The notes under the pieces were generated by a model that was not told the DNA's origin, did not search any database, and was given only the letters and a program-made list of their open reading frames with translations. This document shows positions 34,880 through 47,900 of a stretch of DNA of 64,000 nucleotides, piece by piece. This DNA comes from Xiphophorus maculatus (taxonomy: Eukaryota; Chordata; Actinopteri; Cyprinodontiformes; Poeciliidae). The DNA is taken from the NCBI RefSeq assembly GCF_002775205.1, contig NC_036464.1, positions 1,798,001 to 1,862,000 of the forward strand, read 5' to 3'. The translations under genes and the position numbers were made by a program. Each line of letters opens with the position of its first letter. Positions within the stretch are counted from its first letter, which is position 1.

Positions 34880-36330
34880 AGTTTGTCACATTTATGACAA
34901 GTTTAAAAATGTCATTAAATATGAGAAAACTGCCGACACTTATTGGAGGAGGTTTTGATCAATGGACGTTTATCAAGGTGAGGCACCAAACAAACTTTAT
35001 GTTCAACTGAAAGACATGTTTTATAAGTGGGTCAAACCAAAGAAGTCTACAGTGAAGGACATTTCAGAACTGATGATCATGGAGCAGTTGCTGAGGAAGG
35101 GGAATCTGGATTTGATGGTGTGGATCCAAGAACAAAACCCAAATTCTGCAGAACAGGCTGCAAGTTTGTCAGAAGTCTTCTTATCAGCAAAGATGGGGAC
35201 CAGAAGAATCAACTTTGGCAGTTGCAACTTCTCTACAGGAAGTAGTAAGTCTGAGGGGGTGAAATGTGTTTTGCTATAGGTCAGACTAGGAATTATTCAA
35301 CTAATAGTTCATTTTCTGTGGCTACATCCAATCCTTCTAATCGCTTCTCATCCTCAAAGCAAGACATTGAATGTTTTCTGTGTAACAGGATAGGTCATAC
35401 ACAGGACACATGTCCTGTCACTAGAGATTTATAGGAGGCCAAACATTTTTATTACCTGTGGCAGTAGCTCTGAGGCAAAGCTTATGCGGTTATTTTGGGC
35501 TTTGACTTTCCCACTTTGACTTATTTAGTGTCAAACACAGAGGCTGATCATTTGACTCAGTAGTAGTTATGAGGAAATACAGTTCAGAACCCTACAAGAT
35601 GCATGATGTCACCATCTAGTTGCCAGACACAAAAACTATTGAAGATCACAGGTCACTGTTACAAAAAATGTTCCCATGATGACAGAAGCAGAACTTTCTT
35701 CCCCAATCTGCAGTTTTTTCTCCACTAGAGCACAGAACTCACTTCAAGGATTACCATAATATGATGTAAATCTGGATGTGTGTCCAGCAAAACCAGCCAA
35801 ATCCAGAGCTAAAAGGAGAAAATATTAGTTTTTAGCTTCAGTCAGAATCGAGGTGGAAGGAAAGATGAAACCCTGCCCTTTATTTGACCTTGATTTTCCC
35901 TCAGACATATCTGCCTATCAGAGGTCGGATCCAACATTAAAATCATGGTTTGATAAAATCACAGAAGTTAAAGGTAAGGAGCAGAGTAAAATAAATGCCT
36001 TGGAAGATTAAACTTCTGTGGTGAGGGATGGTTTCTTCTATCAGGTTAAAGGTCAATCAGAAGCCATTGTTTACCACAGCAGTTGAGAAAAAATGTGATG
36101 AAAATCAGTCATTCAGTTCTTTGGACTGGGCCCCTTTGATTTCAGAAATCCCTCCATAGAATAGCAAGTCGGTTTGTGTGGCTAAACAAGAACACACAGG
36201 TACAACAGTTCTGTTCTTCATTTCACATGTCAGTTGACTGCAAACTGAGGTGATTCTAGAGTCCATCTACAGCTGATACCTGTCATAGAAACACCATTTG
36301 AAATGGATAATTGAAAAGGTAGGAGCATGT
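34880..36330 (+). mobile_element. SCAN-domain Gag fossil, copy 2
   Basis: Same element as at 21290: SCAN-like segment at 34962-35279 and CCHC knuckle near 35370-35415. The protease-side segment retained in copy 1 is missing. 35880-36080 holds a pol-like remnant absent from copy 1. Broken in several places; it was duplicated with the tandem unit. Confidence 0.6.
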
Positions 36331-36548
36331 TCATCATCTCCAGCATGTTTTCCAGCTCATCAGATCAACTGGCTTCACTATTAACCTCCATAAACATAAG
36401 TTGGTGCAGAGGCAGGTGGAGCTCCTGGACTGTGATTGGACATGTTCGACCTCAGGTGGGGAAAGTGGAAACTATTCATGCACACAGTGTGGCAGAAAAG
36501 TTGGGACTATTTTCAGAGTTGAACAACATGTTTAAAAGTTTCACATAT

Positions 36549-37526
36549 TGTTAGAATAATTATCTAAGTTCATTTACTTGTGAGTTTATTTGAAAGGTTA
36601 TGTTTTCATATTATTATTTTGTTTGATGTTTACTTGACACTTTTTCTTCTGTGAAATACTATTAACCATTTGTAGGATGTTTGCCTGGAGGTTAGAGACT
36701 TTGCACATTCCTGTGGTATCAGCTTTCTGTGGGGCTGATTAGTTGTGGTCAGCCATGCCCTTTTAAGGGCATGTCCACAGAAGGTTCCAGAGCACACTGT
36801 AGAAAACAGTCATTGGTCAAATTCTTTGTGTGACTATGTGACAAGTGTTAAGGAGGAAAGTTATTAGGTTAGCTTAAATTTTGGAAAAAGCATGGCTCTC
36901 CTTCCCTCCTGTTCGCCCGGGTCCCGAGCGGATGTCGTCACGGCTGCAAGACAACGGCGAGGCACAATGACGTCACAGATCACAGAGTTTAATTCAGACA
37001 AAAGCAATCGACAACAAAGCTGCAGAGATACAGAGATATACATTTTATACAGACAAGGGTAAACAGACAACACGAAACACAAAGACAGACAAACAAAGGC
37101 GCCCACGTGGAGAAAAAGATGGAAAAAAACTCTCTGTTCGCTTGCTGACCTGTACTTTTAAATGTAAGAGGTGTTTCCCTATTTAATATATGCAAAGAAG
37201 GCGGTCTGTTTTTCGACCACTCAGCAACCTGTTACAGCCCCCCTTAGAGCTCAGCTTCGAAGGTGCTCTGTTTTTTGTCCAAGCAAACGGAGGGAAACCC
37301 CCCAGTCTTGCTATAAATCTCGCCGACTCCCACATTCCAGCTGCCGTTTCCATGGAGATGCTAATTTTATAGCTTTTGTATGCTCTTAAACAGACAGTGG
37401 AAGGCGTCTGCTTGTCTCCTCGGGCCTCTTTCGAAGGGTCACACAAAGCCTGTTTTTTTCAAATACGACTGATTAACACATGTTGGAAGATTAACTGTAT
37501 TAAACACCAGAAAATAATCATTTTCC
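36549..37526 (+). mobile_element. LTR-type composite fossil, unit 2 only
   Basis: The first ~340 bp (from tgttagaataattatc) is related, in the opposite orientation, to the solo LTR at 41026-41546 (shared tggacatgcccttacaaggg-type string). From about 36895 it becomes GC-rich and retroelement-like (minus-strand TATA-like tataaaatg and attaaactctg). It looks like one LTR fossil broken into or joined with another. A ~125-bp host segment is present on both sides (36418-36548 and 37527-37655). Confidence 0.5.
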
Positions 37527-39162
37527 TTTACAAGCTCCTGGGCTGTGGTTGGACATGTTAGACCTCAGGTGGGGAAAGTGGAAACTATTCATGCACACAG
37601 TGTGGCAGAAAAGTTGGAACTATTTTCAGAGTTGAACAAAATGTAAATAGTTTCACACATAATATTGAAACATCAGCTAATCTCTAATTCACAACAGACA
37701 TAACTATAGAAACAAATAATATACAGATTCCTAATTGAATTATTGCAGAGTTAAACTTTTGCTCGCTCTTTCCAAATGAAAAATGAAACTCAAAATACTA
37801 TTAAAAGTCATTATAATGCTGAAAAATAAGACACCTTTATGTGACTGCAAATTAGTCATTTTATAGCCACTGTGTTAAAGTATTAAAGTGTTGAAGCATC
37901 ACGTTTTATGCTACAATATGCATAATGTCACCATCTAGTGGCCGGACACAAAAACTCATGAAGCTCACATATGAATAAGGAACAAAGATTGTTCACAAAT
38001 TTAAAAATGGCTGTCAGAGAAATGAGGCCTTGCACACTGCCAACTACTCTGTTTCTATCTGTGTGCAAAATAAAATATACATTCTCAGAGAATATTGCTA
38101 AAGAAATTTTATTCTGAATATAAAGTTGTTCTTTCAGATCAAGAGACAAAAAGATGAATATTTGAGATAAAAAAAAACCTAAGCAATGTTGTCAAGCAAA
38201 TTTCTCATCATCACAAACTCCTACCCAACAATCAACATTCATTCCTAACTTACAAATATTTTCATAGCAAGAAAGTTACATTTTTCAGCTCATCATTCTT
38301 TGCCTCATAAAGTCCAGATAAAAAAGTGACAGACCAAAATAATCTTCATGTGTACATGATTATACATTGTTCAGAGAGTGAACAGTCTAAAAATTATTTT
38401 AAAAAAGGTTTTGACCTAAAGTTCCTGTAGCCACGAAATACAAGCTGTAATAAAATGTGTCTGATTTTTTATTTCATGCCAAACATGAGATATTTCCTGT
38501 TTCTGCAGATTTCTCACAATCTAAGCAGCAGTTTTGCTTCATCACAAGAGATGGTATGTTTCAGTTGAAAATAATAGATCACCTTGTTAACACTTTAGAT
38601 GATTAAAAATATTAGTATATTAACATTAATATTTACAAAAGACAAAATGGAACGGTTTGCATTATTAAAATCCTACAACTTCAAGCCATCCACCTCCTGG
38701 GAGATTTGGAGGCTTTATTGTTGTTTTTATGTAAAGAAATCTCTAGTCCAATTGAATATTTCTGTTATATATAATAAACATTTCAGTTAAATCCCTGCTA
38801 AATTAAATGTCTGCTATGTTACTATCGGAAACACTGTATGCGCTTCAGAATCAATTACATAGCAGAAAAGCTAAATTGGTTTAATCCACAGCTGAATACA
38901 TAAAGTTTTACTGTTTTCAGCATTATCTGTTGAAAGAAACTTTTTCATGGGAAACTCTCTGACACTTTCTAAGTGTTGTACCTGGTTAAATTGACAAACC
39001 AGAGAATCAAGCAGGTTGTCTTTTCTTCAGTGGTTGGGTTTTGGTTTTCAAATGATCATGAAAAATTCAAAATATATCATCTGAAAGTATTTTCTCTTGC
39101 AAATAATCCATAAGAATTCCTTAAGAAAGTAAGATGTGAAAATATTTGTGCATCAGTTGAAC
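37527..39162. other. Intergenic DNA before receptor 6, unit 2
   Basis: Nearly identical to 23140-24779 and 59340-60976. Includes gtcaccatctagtggccgga near 37926 and the cttcaagccatccacctcct 3'-flank motif near 38680. No gene. Confidence 0.5.
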
Positions 39163-40383
39163 CTAAACTGCTGTAGTACGTTGAGATGACACGTTGTCAT
39201 TATCAGTGCTGCTGATCTCCTGATTCTTAGACGTTACACAGCAACACAATGAGGTCAAAAGTCTGTCAACTGCACTTTTCCTCAGAAAAACACACATAGC
39301 TGAGTCTGCAAGAGGACTAAGAAAAATACCAATTGTAACAGAAGTAAATTTGGCAAAATTTTGAAAGGGTTTTTCCAACAGAAAATGTATCATGTAAGGG
39401 ATGAAAAGCAGAACATATGTTAGCAAAACCAGAACCAGAATTGAAACAATTCGACGTTTTTCATCAGCAGAGACACTGCGAGCTTTAGTCAGAGCTTTAA
39501 TGGTCCCAACCAGGCAGAAGATGAGCAAGAAAAGAACGAGGAGGAGACCAGCAGCCTGAATGATTTTTACAATATGAAATTTCAAAAGGAGATACATGCT
39601 AAGATTATTAAGAAGAGAAAATATCCAGACTGCTACACAGACCAACACAGGTGTCTTGATGTTTCTTCTAAATCTGTACCACAGCGGCTTGGCAATGATC
39701 AGATACCTGCAATAAAACATACATGCTGTCAGACATTACTGATGTAATAGTGTCAGAATGAAACAATAATATGCATGTAAACAGGCATTTACCTTTCCAG
39801 GGAGATACACATCATGAATCCAATACTGGCTGTAATACCAACTTGAAAAGCAAACCAAGAGAGAAAAGTGGGAAAATGTTCTATCATAGTAATTCTGCTG
39901 CAGTGCTGGATAAGATCAGAAATCAGAAGGTTGAAGATGTAAAGTGGAGCACCTTGATCCTTTTTCACCTGCAGGGGAAACAAAATGAAAAGTGAATAAA
40001 AGCTGAAAATTTCTTCCCAACTTCTTGGAACTATTAGATGATTCTGCTTCCACAAATATAACACACAATGTTTAATTTCCTCTTCATCAACCATTTCTTA
40101 GATCCAGGTTCAGAGAAAACCAATATTAATAAAAAAAACTGCATTTCCTGATGAACATACAGCTAAATCTAAGTTAACAAGTACTCACCTTTGATAAAAC
40201 AGCAAACATGGCCACCAGAGTCAAAGGAAGTCCGACACAAAGGGTGATCAAATTTCCCCAGAACAAGATTTGAAAATATACTTTGTTCTTTTCATAAAAA
40301 CTGTTAGATGCATCATTGTAGTTGAAATTGGTCAGATTGAGGTTTTTTTCCCATGAGGTTGTGTTGACGAGGGAATCTCCCAT
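39163..40383 (-). CDS. Class A GPCR, paralogue 6 (three coding exons, 304 aa)
   Basis: Exons on the minus strand: 40383-40189, 39968-39793, 39706-39163 (stop tag). Exon 1 begins [20 protein letters not shown] and has TM1 [12 protein letters not shown]. Exon 2 begins [18 protein letters not shown] and ends MMCISLE-R. Exon 3 begins [15 protein letters not shown] and ends [16 protein letters not shown], with TM7 [14 protein letters not shown] (Cys in place of Tyr) and an LCCCV tail cluster. It differs from paralogues 4 and 8 mainly in TM4-ECL2-TM5 ([20 protein letters not shown]) and in the region between TM2 and TM3, so divergence is concentrated in outward-facing segments. The 5'-UTR intron of this copy holds two solo LTR fossils. 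Frame intact. Confidence 0.88.
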
Positions 40384-40558
40384 TCTTCAATATCAAACCT
40401 GCACAAGCAAAATAATGAATAATAGAGACTTGATTTTTCTCTTAGCTTAATTCATGAAAGTTGTATTAAATTTCTTTTTAAGGGGAAATCCTAAGAAAAG
40501 ATCATGTGTAAGAAATCTTTTTTAGTACAAAAATAAATCATATCGTAAAGATAAACAC

Positions 40559-40919
40559 TGTCATGTTCTGTGTTTTTCCTGTGTATTTATTTCGAGTTTC
40601 TGTATTTCTGAGTTTCCATGTTGTCCTTTCTTCCCCTTGATTGTCCCCAGGTGTTTCTCGTCCCCGTAATTACCTCCTGTGTATTTAGTGTCACCTGTGT
40701 GTCTGTGTCTTTGTCGGGTTTTTGTCTAATGTGCGCTCAGTCCTTCGTGCGTCCAGTCGTAATATCAGTTGCTACCGGCGTTGAGCGCTGGCTTCTGCTC
40801 AGTCGTGCTGCCTGTGTTTTTGGACTGTTTGGATTTTTGTTCATTAAATCACCATTATTCATCTAACCTGGTTCCATCTGCGTCTGCCTCACCACCTCTC
40901 ACAACCGCATTTCCTGACA
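40559..40919 (+). mobile_element. Solo LTR fossil, 361 bp, in the 5' intron of receptor 6
   Basis: Begins tgtcatgttctg and ends tttcctgaca (inverted TGTCA/TGACA ends) with acac on both sides. Units 1 and 3 have the uninterrupted gataaacacagtaattc. It is therefore a post-duplication insertion. Solo, no internal region. Confidence 0.72.
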
Positions 40920-41025
40920 CACACAGTAATTCTTGAAAGTAATGAGTGGAAAATTATCCAAAGTAAAGTATGTAAGTATGTAAAGTATGTGCTCAGTTTC
41001 TACCTTATTATACTGGCATGCAGGT

Positions 41026-41546
41026 TGATAGGTTTATTTTATGTCCTAACCTGCAAAGAATCAACCAGAGACAAATGTTACTTTTCTGCAGAAGAGGAGA
41101 ATTGAAAACAGACGCGAAAAATGGCTGTCAAACACTGTCTGGAATCAATTCTGCCAGATCTTTCTTTGCATTACTCTTTATTGTATAGAAAAAGGAGGTT
41201 GGGCTTCTTCACACAGTCACACAGAAAATTGACCAACGATCTTCATGTTCTGGAACCTTCTGTGGACATGCCCTTACAAGGGCATGTGGCTGACCACAAT
41301 TACTCAGTTTCACATGGAGCTAATAACACATGAATGTTTTAACGTTTTTAGCTTCCAGGCAAACATCCCAAACATAGTTAATAATATACTACAAAAGATT
41401 AATAAAGTACTACAAAAGAGAGAGGTTAAGTAAACATAAAACAGAATACTAATATGAGAATAATAACATAAAAAGAATAATATGAAAACATAACTCATAA
41501 AATAAACTCATAAGTAAATGAACCTGGAGAATATTTTTTTCTAACA
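41026..41546 (-). mobile_element. Solo LTR fossil, 521 bp, in the 5' intron of receptor 6
   Basis: Begins tgatagg and ends ctaaca (plus-strand coordinates), flanked by the 5-bp repeat caggt (41021-41025, 41547-41551). The empty site is seen in unit 1 (ggcatgcaggtaaatg near 26708) and unit 3 (near 62450). Minus-strand orientation is suggested by an aataaa-type signal and by its relation to 36549. Confidence 0.72.
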
Positions 41547-41674
41547 CAGGTAAATGGTATTTCTAATGTGGCTTAGCAGTTTCAACACATAGGATACACT
41601 ATACAACAACGAATTAAATTTAATGTATCTTTTTTTCATTTCAGTACATTAAATAAAGAAATATATATATATAC

Positions 41675-41770
41675 CTTTGAAAATTTAAAAGTCCTGAAAT
41701 GATTCCTGTTTTCAGCCAGTTCTCCTTCTCATCTCAACGGTCTGCAGTCTGAACATTCTCTATATATACG
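41675..41770 (-). promoter_or_regulatory. Promoter and non-coding 5' exon of receptor 6
   Basis: TATA-like tatatatag at about 41760-41769 (minus strand); the leader exon ends at 41675 with donor gtat. Two solo LTRs now lie between it and the coding first exon, tripling the length of the 5'-UTR intron relative to receptors 4 and 8. Confidence 0.55.
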
Positions 41771-42385
41771 AACCACATGGTGTCTGAACAATGACATCTG
41801 ACTTCTGTATTAAAGGAAATGGGCACAGAGATGATGTAATAAGTATATTTTCTTTAGAAACAGGAAGAAAACGTCTTCTAAGATCACAACAATTTTTTAA
41901 ACTCAGTTATCATGAACCAACTTGTGTAAAATTTAATTCCGTTAATTTTTCTAGCACCAATTAACAAGAAATATTCTCTCTATCTCCTTGCAAAAAAATG
42001 CACTGAAGCTTTTATCACTTCTTTTACCTGTTTATCCTAAATACAACAAATTAAACCAGCATGTTTTGGACACTGCTGTCATCTCTAACTTTAGAAAAGG
42101 AAAGCTGCAGTCATGAAAACATTTCACATTAACTTATACAGATGCATGCAACAGGGACAAACATGGACATGCTGGTGCAGGATGCTCTGCATTGCTCTCT
42201 TTTGCTCTTGCTTCATCACCCATGTTGGTTCTTCCATCTTCCTTTATGTGCTGTTAGCTGGTGGGCTATGACTCAAGATGTGTTCGGCCAACTGTGGGCC
42301 ACAGAGACACTGGAGCGGCTCGCTTTATGTTGGTCTCCCTGCAGCTAACGCACCAGAAACGATCGCAAAAGTAATTTCATGTAAA

Positions 42386-43354
42386 TGTAGTGGGTTGAGA
42401 AAAAAAGGTTTAAAAAAATCAATAAATAAATAGAAAATACACCCCCTATTTTTCTATCGGAGTTGGTCTTGTCTTTTGTCTTTGGTTTTTTCCTGTGTGT
42501 GTAGACGTGTTTGTTGTGTGCGTGTGTCTTCTTGCCAGTGGGGGCGCTCTCGCGCCGCTGTGGGTCTAGCGAGAACGAGTTTCCTGGCTCTGCGCATGCG
42601 CGGCTCAGAATAAACGAGCTCTGCCAGAGTAACATTGTTTCAACTCGCTTCCTCTGTGATCCACAGGTAAGATAGAAGGCCACTCTCATAAGCCATGTAA
42701 AATGATCTGTATAAAGATTAATTTCAGAGTCTATTGTATAACTTACATGTATAATTGCAAAGTTTTGTATTGCCGTTGATCTGTGTCGGCGTGTAGCTTG
42801 CTTTTTGTTGTTGGAGCCTTGAGGATTTTAAAATTTATTATATCACTTGATCGGTCAGTATTGTTTGGGTAGCATTATAATATTTTTGTTTCTTATAACA
42901 GTGTATTTATTTGTGGTGGGCTTGATCTCTTTTGTGGCCGCTGTAACAGTTACAACTGACAAACGTTAAAAAAACAGTTGTAACTGACAAACGTTGGTGT
43001 TTACTGTGTGTTGTAGATGGAATGTTTTGTTCAGTTGGGTTATGTTAATTTAGGATTAGATTTTCTTAATTTCTTTTGCTATTATGTTATTTTATTTGAG
43101 GATTTTATTTTATTTTATTTTATTTTACTTTATTTTATTTCTTTGTGGAAACTCCGGATGTTGTTGACTGCATTTGGATTGTATTGTGGTTGTGTTTGTT
43201 TAATTGAAAATGCTCAGAATAAACGAGCTCTGCCAGAGTAACATTGTTTCAACTCGCTTCCTCTGTGATCCACAGAAATTGGTTGCAAAGGATTCATGTG
43301 CCTTTGCACCACTTGATACTGGCTCAGATTCCCCTAGGTCTGGTGCCAGTAACA
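42386..43354 (+). repeat. 5' LTR of the Gypsy element
   Basis: 969 bp, tgtagtggg...gccagtaaca. A 64-bp segment containing an aataaa signal is present twice inside it (42603-42666 and 43212-43275). Confidence 0.93.
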
Positions 43355-43356
43355 AT

Positions 43357-43374
43357 TGGGGGCTCGTCCGGGAT
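43357..43374 (+). other. Primer binding site, tRNA-Pro type
   Basis: 18 bases starting two bases after the LTR match the well-known proline-tRNA primer site of murine leukaemia-type retroviruses. Confidence 0.8.
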
Positions 43375-43494
43375 CCCGAGTTTCTTGCCAGGAGAGGTTG
43401 GTGTGGAGACGACGAGAGACGGTTCCTGAGGCTTCAGGGAAGGCTGCATTGAGTGTGTCATCCAGAGAGCTAAGGCAATCGGTGAAACGTCAGC

Positions 43495-44979
43495 ATGGCT
43501 ACCATCAATCCACGGCGAGTACTCATATTCAAGATACAAAAAAAACTTTGCACATTGAGTACACAGCAGCTGCAGACAGTCGTGACCTCGATTGACGATG
43601 AAAGCGCCATTCATGTTCACGATTTAAGTGAACCAGAACTGTATGATTGGATTGTCGACTTTGTTAAAAGTGAGAAACTGAAAGCGTCAGAGGATGAAGG
43701 CATGGCTCAGCTCCTCCTTTTGGATGAACTGGTTAGTAACCTGCTCGTCGTTGATATCGGTGCAACTGGAGATGACCCAACCACACTTTCAAGAACTGAT
43801 AATGTGTCAGCTGGTCGGACTGGTGGTCCTGCCTCTCTTCAGCTGGACCTCATCGAATCAGGCCTGCAGACAGCTACTCCAGAAACAGACATTCCCCTCC
43901 AGCCAACACAGACAGCAGGAGGCTCCACTGCGGACATACCACCGACAGCAAGTGAAGTTGGTAAGAGGAACCCCTCTTCCAGCGTAGGAGACAAGATGTT
44001 GAGGTTAAATGATGTTGCAGCTTTCTTTCCACGCAGAGAGTTTAAGCTTCATGGTGGACAAATCTCTGATTTTGGTTCTGATGTGTCATACAGTAATCTA
44101 TGCAAACAAATAGATGAAGGGTTACAGGAAGGTTTTACTGAGACAGAAATAATCCGCACAATCTTCAAGATAATGAAGCCAGGTACATTCAAAGAAATGT
44201 TATCTAACAAATGTGATTTAAACATCAATGAGCTTAAGAGGTTCCTACGCTCACATATCAGAGATAAAAATAGTACTGAGCTTTTTCAAGATTTGAGTAA
44301 TGCAAGGCAACAAGAGAAAGAAAGTGCACAGCAATTTCTGTACAGAATAATGGGACTGAAACAGCGTGTCCTTTTTGAGTCAGAGCAACCTGGTGCAGAT
44401 TTCAGCTATGATAAGAAATTGATACAGGGTACATTTTTGCACACACTCTACCAAGGATTGAATGAAAAAAACTGTTACGTCAGGCATGACCTTAAACCTC
44501 TCCTCGGTGACTTGCAGGTTAGTGATGACTTCCTGTTAGAACAGATCACAAAGTCTACAAGTGAAGAGGCAGAGAGACTGAGACGTTTTGGGTTAGCATC
44601 AAAGACTCGGCCTGTGACTGTAGGTGCAGTTCAACTTGAAAATATTGACTCAAAACAGGACAAAGTTGACATTGAATTGCAAGCTAATCGGGCTGCAATT
44701 AAAGAGCTGACTGCGCAGGTGTCTTCTTTAACTAGACAGTTGTCCCAGGTTGTGAAAACTAATGACAAGGTCGTGTCTGACCCTCCCTGTCCACCTAAAA
44801 ATCACCTCCCAGCAGCTCCAGCTGACACCAGAGGCAGATGTAGCAACTGTGTAGAGCAAGGCCGAGTTAACTGCCCTCATTGTTTCAGCTGTGGTCAAGC
44901 TGGCCATCGTGCTGTTGGGTGTCTGCAAAGAAAGATGTCGGGAAACGCAGAAAGGTCACTGAAGAGGGGCGACCAGTGA
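43495..44979 (+). CDS. gag: Gag of the Gypsy element (494 codons)
   Basis: Structural protein frame of the retrotransposon. A capsid-like central region is followed by a long charged segment and, near the C-terminus, a cysteine-rich part (CSNC, CPHC) and a CCHC knuckle ([14 protein letters not shown]) for nucleic-acid binding. The pol frame starts within its last 100 bases in the -1 frame, as in many Gypsy elements that use programmed frameshifting. Confidence 0.85.
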   Translation: MATINPRRVLIFKIQKKLCTLSTQQLQTVVTSIDDESAIHVHDLSEPELYDWIVDFVKSEKLKASEDEGMAQLLLLDELVSNLLVVDIGATGDDPTTLSRTDNVSAGRTGGPASLQLDLIESGLQTATPETDIPLQPTQTAGGSTADIPPTASEVGKRNPSSSVGDKMLRLNDVAAFFPRREFKLHGGQISDFGSDVSYSNLCKQIDEGLQEGFTETEIIRTIFKIMKPGTFKEMLSNKCDLNINELKRFLRSHIRDKNSTELFQDLSNARQQEKESAQQFLYRIMGLKQRVLFESEQPGADFSYDKKLIQGTFLHTLYQGLNEKNCYVRHDLKPLLGDLQVSDDFLLEQITKSTSEEAERLRRFGLASKTRPVTVGAVQLENIDSKQDKVDIELQANRAAIKELTAQVSSLTRQLSQVVKTNDKVVSDPPCPPKNHLPAAPADTRGRCSNCVEQGRVNCPHCFSCGQAGHRAVGCLQRKMSGNAERSLKRGDQ

Positions 44980-47900
44980 CCAGGATGACAAAGGAGGCCC
45001 CAAAGTCATTCCACAACTCTAAAACCACCCATCCTGTCAAACCTCATGAAACCTGTCAACCTCCACAAAGAAAACATCTTGCACAGCTCATTGGTAAAAG
45101 ATGCATGGTGTCATGTGCCATCAATGGGGTGCCGCTTGAAATGCTGCTCGACTCAGGAGCACAAGTAACTATGATAGGGAAAGAATGGATAGAGAGAGCT
45201 CTCCCTGGTGTTCAGATTCAGCCTCTAGAGTCCCTTATTTCTAACAAGCACTTAGAAATTGCAGCAGCAAATGGCACCAATGTCCCATTTGATGGTTGGG
45301 TTGATGTTGAACTTCAGATCTGTAGTGTGAACCATGGCCATGTTACCATACAAGTACCAATATTAATTAGTCAGGACCACCTTAACTGTCCTCTGTTAGG
45401 CAGTAATGTAATTGCAGAGATAATTAAAAGCCACACAGAAGAAAGAAATGGAGCTGATATTACTGCCTTACTTAAAGAGACTCTAAGTGTTACTGACAGA
45501 GCAGTCGAGGCTTTGGTTTCTGCCCTCCAGATTTCAACCTCTGATGAGGCTACCCATTGCAGTGTGAGGACTGGTAATAAAGGTGTGATCATTCCAGCAG
45601 GACATATTTGTGAAGTGGAGTGCAAAGTTAGGGAACGGCCAAGAGTTGGTTCAATGCTATTCCAGCCTAGTGTTGAGAATAATTGCCCTGAAGGTCTAGA
45701 GCTTTTCCCAGCTCTTGTTGAGGTTCTCAGTGGATTAACAGCAGTTGTTAAAATCCCCATTCAAAACCCCACTAAACGTGACATCTACCTTGGTAAGAGA
45801 ACAATTATAGGAAATTTAGAGGAGGTCATAGAAGTGAATCCAGTTCAGTACAACAAAAATGATTCATGGACAACCCCTCATCTTCCTTTAACCTCATGCA
45901 CAGCACAGTTAGTACCAGAAACCAGTGAGACACAAGATGAGACGTGTCTGAGGTGGCATCCTCCTGTTGATTTGTCTCACTTGGGGAAGAATGAACAGAA
46001 ATTAGTCAGGGATATGTTGTATGAGGAGTCGGAAGTCTTTGCTCAGCATGACTCTGACATTGGCTGCATTCCAAATTTGCAGTTGAAAATTCACCTTAAG
46101 GATGAAACACCTGTCCAGATGTCCTATAATGCAATTCCTAAACCCTTATATAAGGAGGTGAAAGAATATGTACAAAATCTTCTCGACCATGATTGGATTA
46201 GGAAATCCACCTCACCATATTCGTCCCCTGTCGTCTGCGTCAGAAAGAAAGACCAGAGTTTACGACTTTGTATTGATTTTAGGAAACTGAACCAAAGAAC
46301 TATTGCTGACCGCCACCCACTTCCACGTATCCAAGATTTGTTGGACAATCTGGGGGGTTACTCGTGGTTTTCACTACTTGACCAAGGCAGTGCATATCAT
46401 CAAGGCTTTGTTGATGGGAGTTCAAGACACATGACTGCATTCAGCACACCTTGGGGCTTGTATGAGTGGGTCCGCCTCCCATTTGGCCTTACTAATGCAC
46501 CAGCTGCTTTCCAAAGATGCATGGAAGGGATCCTCGATGGTCTGAGGGATGAGTGCTGCTCTCCATATTTGGATGATGTGCTTTGTTTTTCCAGAACTTT
46601 CCAGGATCACATTGATGATTTGAGGCTTGTGCTTCGCCGCCTGCGAGAGCACGGTGTCAAACTGCGACCAAAAAAATGTGAGTTTTTTAAACGTCAGGTC
46701 AGATATGTTGGCCGATTAGTAACTGGTGAAGGTGTTCAGATTGACCCACAAGATCTTGAGGCGGTGAGACAACTTAAAGACAGAGAACCAAAAAACGTGG
46801 GAGAGGTTAGGGCCCTTCTAGGTTTTCTAGGCTATTACCGCACTTTCATTCAGGACTTTTCCAGGGTAGCTAAACCACTGTTCAAACTCATAGAAAGCTC
46901 CAGAGAGTGTAATCAGAAACCCGACTCAGCTAATTCGGAAACCCGGTCGAAGTCTAAGAATGGTGGCCAGTTACCATCCAAAACCCCAGTAAAGTGGACA
47001 ACAACACACAGCAATGTAGTGTCCCAGCTTGTTGACATGCTAACAAGTCCACCCATATTGGCCTACCCAAATTTTAATGTACCCTTTGTCCTCCACACTG
47101 ATGCATCAAATGAAGGTCTGGGAGCAGTACTTTATCAGCAACAGGAAAACAAGCTCCGTGTTATCGCATATGGGTCCAGAACACTCACACCTGCTGAGAA
47201 AAATTACCATCTTCATTCCGGCAAGCTAGAATTTTTGGCTTTAAAGTGGGCTATTTGTGATAAATTTAGGGATTATCTGTACTATGCACCCACCTTCACT
47301 GTGTACACTGATAACAATCCCCTTACTTATGTCCTGAGCACAGCTAAGTTAAATGCCACTGGGCATCGCTGGGTTGGGGAGCTAGCTGACTTTCATTTCA
47401 CCATAAAGTATAGGCCTGGAAAAACTAACGCTGATGCTGACACCCTCTCACGTTACCCAGTCCCTCTAGAGAATCATCTGAGTGAATATACAGAAGTCAT
47501 GCCCCCAGAGGTGGTCTCTGCAACCTGGCAGGGGGACAAAGCTATGAGAGATGGTGATGTACCATGGGTGGCTGCATTAAATTTGCACCACATTGATGAT
47601 GACACAAACATTGAAGGCACCCCAGTTATTACCCCAGATAATATTAGTGCGGCACAGAGGGAAGATTCTGTCATCTGTGAGGTGATAAACCTGAAAATGA
47701 AAGGGTGGAAGCCAAACAGTAAAGATAAGAGTCAGATGGGTCGAGAGACACGCAGGCTTGTAAATGAGTGGAAAAGACTAACATTGGACAGGGAAGTGTT
47801 GTACAGACAGACAGAACACAGAAAACAGCTAGTTTTACCCAGTAAACTGAAGCAAACTGTGTTAAAAACGCTACATGATGATATGGGGCATGTTGGTGCT

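Noticed and set aside
43017-43241. 74-codon frame within the LTR, repeated at 50237
   Set aside because: Lies in a T-rich part of the LTR, low complexity, no domain.
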